Source: Chryseobacterium defluvii
GTDB lineage: Bacteria > Bacteroidota > Bacteroidia > Flavobacteriales > Weeksellaceae
Length of the DNA stretch: 64,000 nucleotides
Direction: 5' to 3'
Assembly: GCF_014204415.1 (NCBI RefSeq)
Contig: NZ_JACHLE010000001.1
Location: 930,001 to 994,000, forward strand
Part shown: positions 34,430 to 42,927 of the stretch, piece by piece
How positions within the stretch are numbered: position 1 is the first letter of the stretch
Layout: each line of letters begins with the position of its first letter
Notes under the pieces: model-generated
What the model was told of the DNA's origin: nothing
Seen by the model: only the letters and a program-made list of their open reading frames with translations
The model's database searches: none
Made by a program: the position numbers and the translations under genes

Positions 34430-35920
34430 TTATAAAGTATCTCTATCTTTCAGCATATTGATCTTAACAAACCGAACAAGGATGAGCCCGGCCCCAAAGA
34501 ACAGCGTCATGGAGAGTGCCGCAATACGCATATTATTAAAATGTTCGATAAGGGTAGCAAAAATGAATGTACCGATAATGATGGCGATTTTTTCCAGTAC
34601 ATCATAAAAACTGAAGAATGTGGTATTTTCCATAGAGTCTTCCGGAAGTAATTTTGAATAAGTAGATCTGGACATTGCCTGAAGGCCTCCCATTACTAAT
34701 CCTACAACCGCCGCAACGCCATAGAACTGGTATTCTACCGTCGGGTTTTCCTTATTCAGGAAGTAAGCCCAAATACATGCAATGATCCATAAAAACACGG
34801 CAATAGAGATCACATTCTTATTCCCTATTTTTTTGGATAGCCTTGAAAATATCACGGCTCCAATGATAGCTTCGATCTGGATGATCAAAAGCGTAGCTAT
34901 CAGTTTATCCTGAGCCAGGTTGATCTCACTTTTACCAAATAAGGTGGCCATAAGGAAGATCGTCTGCATCCCTACACTGTAGAAGAAAAAGCTTGACAGG
35001 AAGAATTTCAGGTTTTTGTCTTTAAACAGCTCATTTCCTACCTTGAAGAGTTCATGGAAGCTTTCTTTGGCAATATCTTTATAGAAGCTTAAATTATCTT
35101 TCAGAACTTCAAAGAAACCACCCTGCTCCTCATGTTTTTTAAAGATATTCTTATAGTTGAGCAGTACCAGATCTTTCGGAAGCTTATCCTTAACGTCCCC
35201 AAACTGAGGAAGATGCTTGAAGGTATACTGGGAAAAACCAAACCACCATGCTCCTGTAAACAGGAAACTGATCCTTGTAAACAGCAATTGTTGCTCCGGC
35301 CCTTTGGCAAAAACCTGAATCAGCAACAAACAGATCACTACCAAAACTACAGAACCGATATACCCATACACATATCCTCTCGCTGAAAGTGCATCCTGCT
35401 TATCACGGGTCGCAATATCCGGCAAAAATGAATTGTAGAAAACCAGACTTCCCCAAAAGCCTATACTGGCCGTAATGCTGAAAAGCAGCCCTAAAAACAC
35501 ATTATGCATTCCTGTGAACATTGCCAGCCCCATACATGAGGTAGCTCCCAAATAGCAGAAAAACTGCAGGAAAGATTTTTTATTTCCGATGGTATCCGCC
35601 AGGGAAGATAAGAATGGAGAAAGCAATACTACAACAAAGAATGAAATGGTTAAGGAATATCCATATACGGCATCCGGCTGGTACTCTTTTCCGAAGATCT
35701 TGATCATGTGCCTTACCGGCACATCGATCCACTGCTTGGTTTCCTCTACATACTCCTTTTTTTCGTACGCTGTGGTAAGTATAGAGTAATAAATCGGGAA
35801 AATGGTAGAAGTGATCACCAGAGAGTATACGGAATTTGCCCAGTCATATACAGCCCAGGCCTTCATAATCTTTGGATTATTCTTTATATTTTGAGGCTGT
35901 TGATTCTCAATTTCAGACAT
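34430..35920 (-). CDS. MFS transporter, UMF1/ATG22-like
   Basis: 496 residues with about twelve membrane helices. The N-terminal signature AWAVYDWANSVYSLVITSTIFP (about 22-43) is the family mark of UMF1 permeases (ATG22-like), some of which export amino acids from vacuoles in yeast. GGLQAMSRSTYSKLLPE (about 415-431) is a second conserved stretch. Bacterial substrate unknown. Monocistronic, with its own terminator. A long central cytoplasmic loop (about 245-300) is typical. Confidence 0.87.
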   Translation of the reverse strand: MSEIENQQPQNIKNNPKIMKAWAVYDWANSVYSLVITSTIFPIYYSILTTAYEKKEYVEETKQWIDVPVRHMIKIFGKEYQPDAVYGYSLTISFFVVVLLSPFLSSLADTIGNKKSFLQFFCYLGATSCMGLAMFTGMHNVFLGLLFSITASIGFWGSLVFYNSFLPDIATRDKQDALSARGYVYGYIGSVVLVVICLLLIQVFAKGPEQQLLFTRISFLFTGAWWFGFSQYTFKHLPQFGDVKDKLPKDLVLLNYKNIFKKHEEQGGFFEVLKDNLSFYKDIAKESFHELFKVGNELFKDKNLKFFLSSFFFYSVGMQTIFLMATLFGKSEINLAQDKLIATLLIIQIEAIIGAVIFSRLSKKIGNKNVISIAVFLWIIACIWAYFLNKENPTVEYQFYGVAAVVGLVMGGLQAMSRSTYSKLLPEDSMENTTFFSFYDVLEKIAIIIGTFIFATLIEHFNNMRIAALSMTLFFGAGLILVRFVKINMLKDRDTL

Positions 35921-35955
35921 TTCAAATAAATATTAGTAGCACAAAAATAAAAAAA

Positions 35956-35995
35956 CCATTAAGATAATGCTGAAAAAAACATTAATTCTTAATGG
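35956..35995 (-). terminator. Probable terminator after the GldL-like gene
   Basis: CCATTAAGA pairs with TCTTAATGG across a 22-nt loop that can itself pair partly; the minus strand continues into a long T-run. Confidence 0.6.
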
Positions 35996-36024
35996 CTTTG
36001 ATTATTTATCTTTTTAAAAAGCCC

Positions 36025-36222
36025 TTACTGATTTAAAAATTCTTTAAACTTTGGATTCGTAAGTAGTTTATATCCAAACAATATAGCTCCTATAATTTGA
36101 AAGAAGGAACCAATCATAAGAATTAAATTTCCACTAAAAATATGTAAAATTTTAAATAATGCTCCTAAAACACTTAATACAAATCCTAATAAGAAAATCA
36201 ATAATATATGTTTGACCCTCAC
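36025..36222 (-). CDS. Small GldL-related membrane protein
   Basis: 65 residues, two membrane helices. The stretch VLGALFKILHIFSGNLILMIGSF (in pattern GALFKILHxxGNxxLxxG) is the conserved N-terminal hairpin of the gliding/T9SS motor protein GldL, but the cytoplasmic rest of GldL (about 150 residues) is absent, so it is a stand-alone GldL-like hairpin. Its function is unknown. It follows the thiolase gene by 11 bases, probably on the same transcript. Confidence 0.7.
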   Translation of the reverse strand: MRVKHILLIFLLGFVLSVLGALFKILHIFSGNLILMIGSFFQIIGAILFGYKLLTNPKFKEFLNQ

Positions 36223-36233
36223 GTAAAGCTATT

Positions 36234-37412
36234 TTATAAGTTTTCGATCACAATTGCAGATGCACCACCGCCGCCATTACAGATAGCTGCAGCACCATAT
36301 TTTGCATTGTTTTGCTTTAAAACATTGATCAAAGTAACAATAATTCTGGATCCTGAACTTCCAAGCGGATGTCCTAATGCCACGGCACCTCCATTCACAT
36401 TTACTTTGGAAGCATCTAATCCTAAAATTTTGTTATTGGCCAAACCTACGACAGAGAATGCTTCGTTAAACTCAAAAAAGTCGATATCCGTAAGCGCCAG
36501 ACCTGCTTTTTTAAGAGCAATAGGTAAAGCTTTTGCCGGTGCTGTCGTGAAGTTTTCAGGTTCCTGAGCGGCGTCAGCATAAGATACGATCCTAGCCAGA
36601 GGCTTAAGCCCTAATTCTTCCATTTTTTCCTTTGAAACAAGGATCAGGGCAGAAGCTCCGTCATTTAAAGTAGACGCATTGGCTGCCGTTACTGTTCCTT
36701 CTTCTTTTTTGAATACGGTAGGAAGTGTAGCTATTCTGTCGAAATTTACCGCTTTGTATTCTTCATCTTCAGCAAAGATCACCGGATCTCCTTTTCTCTG
36801 AGGAATTTCCACAGGCACCACCTCATCTTTGAATTTTCCTTCGCTCCATGCATTGGCTGATCTTTTATATGATTCAACAGCAAAATTATCCTGATCTTCT
36901 CTTGAAATGCCGTAATCTGTTGCACATTTTTCTGCACAAACTCCCATATGCACTTTATTGTAAACATCAGTAAGCCCGTCAAGAACCATTCCGTCCTGCA
37001 TTTTAATGTCACCTAATTTAGTGGCTACTCTTGCATTATAATAATGAGGTACCATCGACATATTTTCCATACCTCCGGCAACAATTACGTCCGCATCTCC
37101 TGCTTTGATAGACTGTGCAGCCATCATTACGGCCTTCATTCCCGAAGCACATACCTTATTGATGGTTGTAGAAGGAGTTTCGATAGAAAGTCCTGCTCCA
37201 AGTGCCGCCTGTCTGGCAGGTGCCTGTCCTTCTCCCGCCTGCAATACATTTCCCATATAGATCTCCTGAACGTTCTTAGGGTCAAGGCCAATCTTGTCTA
37301 ATGCTCCTTTTACGGCAACAGATCCTAGCTTTGTTGCAGGAACAGTAGATAAACTTCCCATAAAACTTCCCATTGGGGTTCTTACTGCGGAGACGATGAA
37401 TACTTCTTTCAT
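36234..37412 (-). CDS. Acetyl-CoA C-acyltransferase (thiolase)
   Basis: 392 residues from ATG 37412 (MKEVFIVSAVRTPMG). Claisen condensation or thiolysis of acyl-CoA. Catalytic cysteine 1 is in NKVCASGMKAV (about residue 88), the catalytic histidine is in GGAVALGHPLGSSG (about 350), and the second cysteine is in AICNGGGGASA (about 380). All four family loops are intact. Could be the first step of the mevalonate pathway (acetoacetyl-CoA synthesis) or part of beta-oxidation; no paralogue context decides. Confidence 0.93.
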   Translation of the reverse strand: MKEVFIVSAVRTPMGSFMGSLSTVPATKLGSVAVKGALDKIGLDPKNVQEIYMGNVLQAGEGQAPARQAALGAGLSIETPSTTINKVCASGMKAVMMAAQSIKAGDADVIVAGGMENMSMVPHYYNARVATKLGDIKMQDGMVLDGLTDVYNKVHMGVCAEKCATDYGISREDQDNFAVESYKRSANAWSEGKFKDEVVPVEIPQRKGDPVIFAEDEEYKAVNFDRIATLPTVFKKEEGTVTAANASTLNDGASALILVSKEKMEELGLKPLARIVSYADAAQEPENFTTAPAKALPIALKKAGLALTDIDFFEFNEAFSVVGLANNKILGLDASKVNVNGGAVALGHPLGSSGSRIIVTLINVLKQNNAKYGAAAICNGGGGASAIVIENL

Positions 37413-37473
37413 GTGTATATATTTAATTTTTTTAGTCATTTAAACCTTGCGGTTTTACTTTTATATTAATTTA

Positions 37474-37884
37474 TTATTTTACTTTAACCAATACCAGTTC
37501 AAATTGTTTTTTATCTATTTTAGACTGAATTTTCAGAGCATTTTTTTCTGTTTCTGTAATGGTGTTATTAAAAACATCCCCTATCTGAATAGGAGTAGAT
37601 TTCACCGTTTTTTCCATTACGATTGCTTTATAGTTGCAGTCATCTACAAACACAAGAGTGGATTTTATAAAGTTTTTACCGCCATTAAAATATTCGGTCT
37701 GAACATTATCTTTGACCGTCATATACCATATTTCTTCGGGATAGCCATTACGCAGGAATTTTCCCTCTTTTATATTTTTACATTGAACGGTTTTATCGGG
37801 CGATTTGAAAGGAGTACTTTGAGCTTTGGCTTGGGAAATACCCAAAAACAAAAGTACTGCCGGAATTACTTTTAAACAATTCAT
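37474..37884 (-). CDS. Uncharacterised exported protein
   Basis: 136 residues with a signal peptide ending Ala-Lys-Ala-Gln near residue 22. The mature part contains two cysteines (Cys36 and Cys83) and a lysine-rich C-terminus ending in KKQFELVLVKVK. Family not recognised. It starts within the stop codon of the upstream gene (four-base overlap), so the two are translated together. Probably periplasmic or secreted. Confidence 0.6.
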   Translation of the reverse strand: MNCLKVIPAVLLFLGISQAKAQSTPFKSPDKTVQCKNIKEGKFLRNGYPEEIWYMTVKDNVQTEYFNGGKNFIKSTLVFVDDCNYKAIVMEKTVKSTPIQIGDVFNNTITETEKNALKIQSKIDKKQFELVLVKVK

Positions 37885-38276
37885 ATCTGTGTTGCTGTTT
37901 TATTATTTTTAGTGATAATCATTAAAAAAGCTCCAAAGAACTCTATGACCCAGCCCCATCTGAGCTTTACCACGCCGGCAAAGGCTTCTCTCCAGGATTT
38001 GAATGGCAGAAAATTGAAATATTCTAGAGATTGAAATTTAATAGCTATTAAAGTAAAGATGAATAAAAGGATCAAAAGAACCCCAAATGTTCTTACGATC
38101 TTCATACTGCCATTTACAATTCCGAACAATGCACAGGCAGAAAGAAACCAGCATGCAATAGCCAGATAGTGGTCTATTTTCCAGTAGTTCCAGTTTCCGA
38201 TAATCGGAACATGAACCAATGGCAGAAAGCTTCCCACAACTACCAATAGCAATCCTAATAACTGAATATTTTTCAT
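37881..38276 (-). CDS. Uncharacterised four-helix membrane protein
   Basis: 131 residues from ATG 38276 (MKNIQLLGLLLVVVGSFLPL); the longer open frame would begin inside the terminator hairpin region and is rejected. Four hydrophobic segments (about 5-24, 40-62, 65-90 and 105-124). Contains HVPIIGNWNYWKIDHYLAI between the first two, a conserved-looking aromatic loop. Family not recognised. Overlaps the exported protein gene by four bases (ATGA). Confidence 0.65.
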   Translation of the reverse strand: MKNIQLLGLLLVVVGSFLPLVHVPIIGNWNYWKIDHYLAIACWFLSACALFGIVNGSMKIVRTFGVLLILLFIFTLIAIKFQSLEYFNFLPFKSWREAFAGVVKLRWGWVIEFFGAFLMIITKNNKTATQI

Positions 38277-38304
38277 ATTTCTAAAGTGCCAAAATACAAA
38301 AAAA

Positions 38305-38326
38305 AACACACTCTGAAAAGTGTGTT
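38305..38326 (-). terminator. Terminator after the outer-membrane protein gene
   Basis: 8-bp stem AACACACT with AGTGTGTT and a 6-nt loop, followed on the minus strand by nine T. Confidence 0.85.
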
Positions 38327-38351
38327 CCAAATAAACATATTTATCTGTTAA

Positions 38352-39407
38352 TCAAAATGTTAAATTAAAAAGCTCTACTCCTATCTGTAAACCGTTTTTG
38401 TTATTCATTATGGCATCATCATTAAAAATTGGAGTCAGGTCTTTTTTTACAAACAGGCTGATCCCGCCATAGCCTATACTGAATTTAGTTCCGAACAGAA
38501 ACGGATTCATTCCGTTTTCTACCTTCTGCTTAAAAATATTATTATTCGTTACTTCGTCCGAATACCTGTATTTTATCCTGCCTCCAATTCTTACTCCTCC
38601 ATATACTCCGATCCCAACCCTAAGCTGTGTTTTGGTATCATCTATAAATTTCTCCCCGTCATAGTCTACGTATTTAGGATTAAGCACCCACTGCAAATCC
38701 AATGGAATCTCAATATATTCTGCTTTTAGCTGTGAATATTTAAGGCTGTTAGGAGTAAATGGCACCTGAAACAGCTTTCCGTTTCCCTGAGCGAAAACAG
38801 CTGATTTTTTTACATCATATCCGTCTGCCCTCAGCCCTAGTCCGTAGTTTAAAAACACAGGGCTGGAATAGTTTCCGACCTGCATTTCAAACCTGAACTG
38901 ATAGGAAATAGACCCTGACTGCCCGAAACGCATTTCTTCAGGCTTATTGAAGAAGTCAAACGGTGCTGAATTGTTTGTAAGATTCAGAAAACCAATACTG
39001 ATGAGGAATCCGGAGTTGTTCAAAAGCCTTTTCATATCGCTTTTTTTCTCTTCAGCACTTTTTCCCAGAACAGATTTTTTTACTCTTTCACGGGTTATTT
39101 CTTCAAAGCTTTCTTTTTCAGCATCTACTTTTTCATTAATGAGTCCTTCATACCTTGACGCGATCTGGCTGCTAAGGTTCAGTTTTTCCGTTCCGGAGAT
39201 CTTCCCGTCCTTAAAGCTTTTATCAATGCTGTCCAGCTCAGCGTTCATTTTTGTTTTTTCAGAAGATACAATGCTGTCTATTTTTGTTGCATAGTTATTG
39301 ATCTTAACCTTCAGGGTCTCACCAGCACGGTTATCGTTTTCCTTCTGTGAAAAGGCCATTACTGAAAAAGTCAGCATAATGGCAGAGAATAGGGTTTTAT
39401 TTTTCAT
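38352..39407 (-). CDS. Outer-membrane beta-barrel protein with coiled N-terminal region
   Basis: 351 residues. Signal peptide (1-20, ending FSQ), then a highly charged helical segment (about 28-130) rich in Lys, Glu and Ser that probably forms a coiled coil, followed by a barrel-like region (about 135-351) of alternating strands such as GSISYQFRFEMQVG and LRVGIGVYGGVRIGGRIKY. It ends in Phe (VELFNLTF), the outer-membrane assembly signal. Third gene of an ECF sigma/anti-sigma unit, so it may be the regulated output. Function unknown. Confidence 0.75.
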   Translation of the reverse strand: MKNKTLFSAIMLTFSVMAFSQKENDNRAGETLKVKINNYATKIDSIVSSEKTKMNAELDSIDKSFKDGKISGTEKLNLSSQIASRYEGLINEKVDAEKESFEEITRERVKKSVLGKSAEEKKSDMKRLLNNSGFLISIGFLNLTNNSAPFDFFNKPEEMRFGQSGSISYQFRFEMQVGNYSSPVFLNYGLGLRADGYDVKKSAVFAQGNGKLFQVPFTPNSLKYSQLKAEYIEIPLDLQWVLNPKYVDYDGEKFIDDTKTQLRVGIGVYGGVRIGGRIKYRYSDEVTNNNIFKQKVENGMNPFLFGTKFSIGYGGISLFVKKDLTPIFNDDAIMNNKNGLQIGVELFNLTF

Positions 39408-39491
39408 TTTTTATTATTTTTTAATTATTATCCTGGCTGTTCAACTGATTTTCAGTTGAATAATTATGATTGATTCTTAGTGAATTTTTAT

Positions 39492-40238
39492 TTATTGATC
39501 GTTGTTAGAGTGCACAGTGATCCCTAAAGTCACCACTTGTGAGAAATGAGGTTTTAATTTATTTAAATCTATTCTTACATAAGATCCTTTTTTCCGGCTC
39601 TCGGGGCTTTTTTCATATTCTCTTCCGGCAAGCAGATCGGATGCTTTTATATATTTTGCCGGTTTCTTTTCAGGAATGTTTGGAGAAACGGCCAGTTTAT
39701 CGTTATCCTCAATGATCTTTTCTTCCTGTTTTACCATATCCGGGGTTTTTACCTGATCGTCAGAGGCAATCTGAATAATATTATCAGTTTTATGATTTCT
39801 TTGTGTTTCCGTTTTATGATGACTTCGTTCATACTGATCATTATAGACCTGTATACGACTTTCTTTTTTATTGTTTATATGGCTGCTTCTTGTTTCCGTA
39901 TGTACTGCCAGATCAGAAGTAGTACCCGTATTTTCATTAGTTTTCTTTTGAGGAAGAATATCCGGGTCCTTTTCTGTTTTTTCCGGTTTCTGAGGAAGTC
40001 CGGTTTTGGTTATTGTCTTTTCAACATTGTCTGTATTGAATGTAAAATAAAGGATAGCACTTGTTGAAACCAATAGCAATAGTACCGCAGCATATTTCCA
40101 CCATTGAAAAGATGTTTTAGGGCTTATATCCGGCATTTCTCCGGCTTCCTGCTCTATCCTGTCCCAAAGATCGGCAGAAGGCTTTATTTCATGCCTTTCA
40201 TACTCAGACTTTAATTGTTTCAATATTTCTTTTTTCAT
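39492..40238 (-). CDS. Anti-sigma-factor-like single-pass membrane protein
   Basis: 248 residues. Cytoplasmic N-terminus (1-45) containing a PSADLWDRIEQE segment found at the start of many Bacteroidetes anti-sigma proteins, one membrane helix (about 48-68), and a long periplasmic tail rich in Lys, Thr and Gln with no fold. Starts 35 bases inside the sigma-factor gene, so translation is coupled. I infer that it holds the sigma factor at the membrane; sequence alone shows no zinc-binding anti-sigma motif. Confidence 0.7.
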   Translation of the reverse strand: MKKEILKQLKSEYERHEIKPSADLWDRIEQEAGEMPDISPKTSFQWWKYAAVLLLLVSTSAILYFTFNTDNVEKTITKTGLPQKPEKTEKDPDILPQKKTNENTGTTSDLAVHTETRSSHINNKKESRIQVYNDQYERSHHKTETQRNHKTDNIIQIASDDQVKTPDMVKQEEKIIEDNDKLAVSPNIPEKKPAKYIKASDLLAGREYEKSPESRKKGSYVRIDLNKLKPHFSQVVTLGITVHSNNDQ

Positions 40239-40758
40239 TTTTTTTTTCTTTTAAAAAATCTGCAAGCCATTTTTTAGCTTTGCTTAGCTGGCTTTTGCTG
40301 GTTCCTTCTGAAATATTTAATATTTCGGCAATCTCCTGATGCTTCTTTTCTTCAAAAACATACAGGTTGAAGATCAGTCTGTATCCTACCGGCATCTGAG
40401 AAAATATCTCTTCCAGATTAATCTCTTTCAAAGGTTCTTCAAAATCTTCGTCAGAATAATCATCTGCAATTTCTATGTCAACATAGAGAAGGTTTTTACT
40501 CTTCCGTATACAATTGATGGAGTCATTGACTACAATCTTCCTCAGCCAAAACGGAAAGCTCTTCCAGTCCCTGCATTCTTCAATCTTCGTAAAGCATTTC
40601 ATAAATGCTCCCAGCAGCACATCTTCAGCATCATGAAGGTTATTCGTATAAGAATTCGCAATGGCGAGCATCTTGCCCGAAAACATTTCGTAGAGAGCCT
40701 TTTGAGCTCTACGGTCCTGCTTTTTAGCCAGTATAAAATTCTTTTCTAAATTCTCCAT
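40204..40758 (-). CDS. ECF RNA polymerase sigma factor
   Basis: 184 residues. Region 2 spans about 10-80, with NSYTNNLHDAEDVLLGAFMKCF (sigma-2.2 to 2.4 pattern) and region 4 about 120-175, with LPV/MPVGYRLIFNLYVFEEKKHQEIAEILNISEGTSKSQLSKAKKWL as the -35-binding HTH. Acidic linker (DYSDEDFEEPLKE) between. It is the first gene of a sigma, anti-sigma-like, outer-membrane protein unit and overlaps the anti-sigma gene by 35 bases. No obvious Bacteroidetes -7 box upstream, so it may be autoregulated. Confidence 0.9.
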   Translation of the reverse strand: MENLEKNFILAKKQDRRAQKALYEMFSGKMLAIANSYTNNLHDAEDVLLGAFMKCFTKIEECRDWKSFPFWLRKIVVNDSINCIRKSKNLLYVDIEIADDYSDEDFEEPLKEINLEEIFSQMPVGYRLIFNLYVFEEKKHQEIAEILNISEGTSKSQLSKAKKWLADFLKEKKNEKRNIETIKV

Positions 40759-40873
40759 GTATCAGTTTCTATCTATAAGACAGCGAAATTTTGAAATAGT
40801 TGCCTGTAGAATAAAAAAAATTGCACTTTTTTTTAAAATGCAATTTAATATTTTAATAATCAATAAGATAAAA

Positions 40874-42133
40874 TTAATGTTTTACCTCCGCTATCTCCTT
40901 AGGATCATGTTTGTGCCTAAAGAATAGACCGAACAATATGGCAATGATTAAAGCGTAAGCAGCAAAATACAGCCAGATCTCATGCCACATCTTATCTCCG
41001 TTAGGTAAGGTAAAATAATTCTGAATTACCCATCCACTTACAAGGCTTCCCATCATGGCTCCAAAACCGTTCGTCATCATCATGAATAATCCCTGTGCGG
41101 AAGAACGTATCTTAAAATCGGTATTGGTCTCTACAAACAGAGAACCTGAGATATTAAAGAAGTCAAATGCCATTCCGTACACTATACAGGAAAGGATGAT
41201 GAGAACAAGGCCAAAACCTTCCGGAACCCCATAGGCAAAGAATCCGAATCTTAGAACCCAGGCAAACATAGAGATCAGCATCACTTTTTTAATCCCGAAT
41301 TTTCTCAGGAAGAAAGGAATTGCCAGTATGAATAAAGTTTCGGAGACCTGGGAGATAGACATGATCAATGTGGATCGTTTCACGACCAGGCTGTCCGCAT
41401 ATTCAGGCATTTTACCAAAATCTGAAAGGAAGGCATCCCCGTACATATTGGTCAATTGTAAAGCGGCTCCCAAAAACATGGAAAACACGAAGAACATCGC
41501 CATTTTTCCGTTCCCGAAAAGGGATAATGAATTCAATCCTAATTTTTCCAATGTGGTGGCATTTTTAGGAATGGCATTCTGTGGCGGGCATTTTGGCAGC
41601 GTAAAGGCATAGATCCCTAAAAGAATAGCGAAAAGCGCTGCAATATAAAACTGGTTGGCGGAATCTTTATTATCCGTAAGATTGGTGATCCACATGGCCA
41701 CAATAAACCCTATGGTCCCCCAAACCCTGATCGGCGGGAAAACCTTTACCACATCATAATTGTTATTTTTAAGAACGTAATAAGCAATTGAATTGGACAA
41801 GGAAATGGTAGGCATATAAAAGAACATCGCAATAAGCATCACCCAGAAAAACTGATCGGGATCAGATACCTGAGGAAGAAAAAACAATGTTATACCATAT
41901 AAAATGTGAAGGATACCGTATAATCTTTCGGCATTCATCCAACGATCGGCAATGATTCCCGTGAGTGCGGGCATAATAATGGATGAAATACCTAATGTAG
42001 AAAATACAGCCCCGAATTCTGCACCACCCCATTGTTTAGTACCAAACCAATACACTCCAATGGTGATCAGCCATGCTCCCCAGACAAAGAACTGAAGAAA
42101 GCTGAGGATGGTAAGTCGTAATTTTAAATTCAT
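40874..42133 (-). CDS. MFS nucleoside:H+ symporter-like permease
   Basis: 419 residues, twelve membrane helices. The N-terminus LKLRLTILSFLQFFVWGAWLITIGVYWF (pattern, residues 3-30) and SGSLFVETNTDFKIRSSAQGLFMMMTNGFGAMMGS (about 330-364) are marks of the NupG/XapB nucleoside permease family. Inner membrane; imports nucleosides with protons. Substrate range unknown. It follows the bifunctional nuclease gene by 23 bases, an arrangement that recurs in Flavobacteriia. Confidence 0.88.
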   Translation of the reverse strand: MNLKLRLTILSFLQFFVWGAWLITIGVYWFGTKQWGGAEFGAVFSTLGISSIIMPALTGIIADRWMNAERLYGILHILYGITLFFLPQVSDPDQFFWVMLIAMFFYMPTISLSNSIAYYVLKNNNYDVVKVFPPIRVWGTIGFIVAMWITNLTDNKDSANQFYIAALFAILLGIYAFTLPKCPPQNAIPKNATTLEKLGLNSLSLFGNGKMAMFFVFSMFLGAALQLTNMYGDAFLSDFGKMPEYADSLVVKRSTLIMSISQVSETLFILAIPFFLRKFGIKKVMLISMFAWVLRFGFFAYGVPEGFGLVLIILSCIVYGMAFDFFNISGSLFVETNTDFKIRSSAQGLFMMMTNGFGAMMGSLVSGWVIQNYFTLPNGDKMWHEIWLYFAAYALIIAILFGLFFRHKHDPKEIAEVKH

Positions 42134-42156
42134 AATTTGTTATAAATAATATCTTC

Positions 42157-42756
42157 TTAATCGATTTTCTTTTTTCGCCTTTTGATCTCTTCCTGAATTT
42201 CCAGAGCCGTATCATAATCTTCTTCTTTTACGGCTTCTTCCAGTAATTTTTGAAGCTCTTCCATAGATAGCGACCTCAGGCTGTCCTCTGTATGTACCGT
42301 TTCTGAAAATGCCTGCTCTTCTTTGGATACATCTTCGAGTTCCAGAAGGATTCCTGCCTCATTCAGTACCTGCTGCGTCGTGAAAATAGGTGCATCAAAT
42401 CTTACTGCCATTGCTACGGCATCGGAAGTCCTGGCATCCAGAATGAGTTCTTCATCATTAGCTTTATTCTTGAAATTGATATTGGAAAAGAAAACTCCGT
42501 CTACAATCTGATAGATGATCACCGAAACCAGTTCGTAATGGGCAGAAACTATAAATTTTGTGAATAAATCATGAGTAAGAGGGCGGGGCGGGTGAATATC
42601 TTTCTCCAAGCCAAGAGAAATGGATTGTGCTTCAAAATTTCCTATAACAACAGGTAATTTTATATGTGATTCTTCATGTTCCAATAATAGTGCGTATGCC
42701 CCAGATTGGGTCTGGCTGTATGATATTCCGCGAATAACTAACTGTTTATAATCCAT
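42157..42756 (-). CDS. Bifunctional nuclease family (DUF151) protein with UVR motif
   Basis: 199 residues. The BFN/DUF151 domain (about 1-135) contains SQTQSGAYALLLEHEESHIKLPVVIG at the N-terminus in pattern, ILDARTSDAVAMAVRFDAPIF (about 105-125) and the family dyad of Arg and Asp. The C-terminal helix pair (about 160-199), with EELQKLLEEAVKEEDYDTALEIQEEIKRR, is a UVR (UvrB/UvrC-type) interaction motif. The first members were described in Mycobacterium or plants as RNase/DNase; activity here is untested. Has a TATATTTG -7 box at 42762-42769. Confidence 0.88.
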   Translation of the reverse strand: MDYKQLVIRGISYSQTQSGAYALLLEHEESHIKLPVVIGNFEAQSISLGLEKDIHPPRPLTHDLFTKFIVSAHYELVSVIIYQIVDGVFFSNINFKNKANDEELILDARTSDAVAMAVRFDAPIFTTQQVLNEAGILLELEDVSKEEQAFSETVHTEDSLRSLSMEELQKLLEEAVKEEDYDTALEIQEEIKRRKKKID

Positions 42757-42761
42757 AACTA

Positions 42762-42769
42762 CAAATATA
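42762..42769 (-). promoter_or_regulatory. -7 promoter box of the nuclease-permease unit
   Basis: TATATTTG on the minus strand, five bases before the start codon, which would give a very short leader. Confidence 0.4.
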
Positions 42770-42810
42770 AATTAATTTTTTATTGTAGGTTTTACTTTTT
42801 GCACAAAAAT

Positions 42811-42831
42811 AAAAGCCCGGAAAGGGCTTTT
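42811..42831 (-). terminator. Terminator after etfBA
   Basis: 8-bp stem AAAAGCCC with GGGCTTTT, 5-nt loop, T-run on the minus strand. Confidence 0.85.
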
Positions 42832-42842
42832 ATATATGAATT

Positions 42843-42925
42843 GTGAATTAATTGCATTGTCAATTTTGCTTCGCAAGTGAATTTTAAAATTGACAAGCAA
42901 AACGAATTGACTCCTGCCAATTCAC
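42843..42925. repeat. Imperfect nested palindrome in the etfA 3' region
   Basis: GTGAATT (42843-42849) pairs with AATTCAC (42919-42925), TTTTGCTT (42864-42871) with AAGCAAAA (42895-42902), and GTCAATTTT (42859-42867) with AAAATTGAC (42886-42894), so alternative hairpins are possible. It begins three bases after the etfA stop. Probably another short inverted-repeat element. Confidence 0.55.
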
Positions 42926-42927
42926 TT

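Noticed and set aside
40339..40749. 136-residue plus-strand ORF
   Set aside because: Antisense to the ECF sigma factor; no family features.
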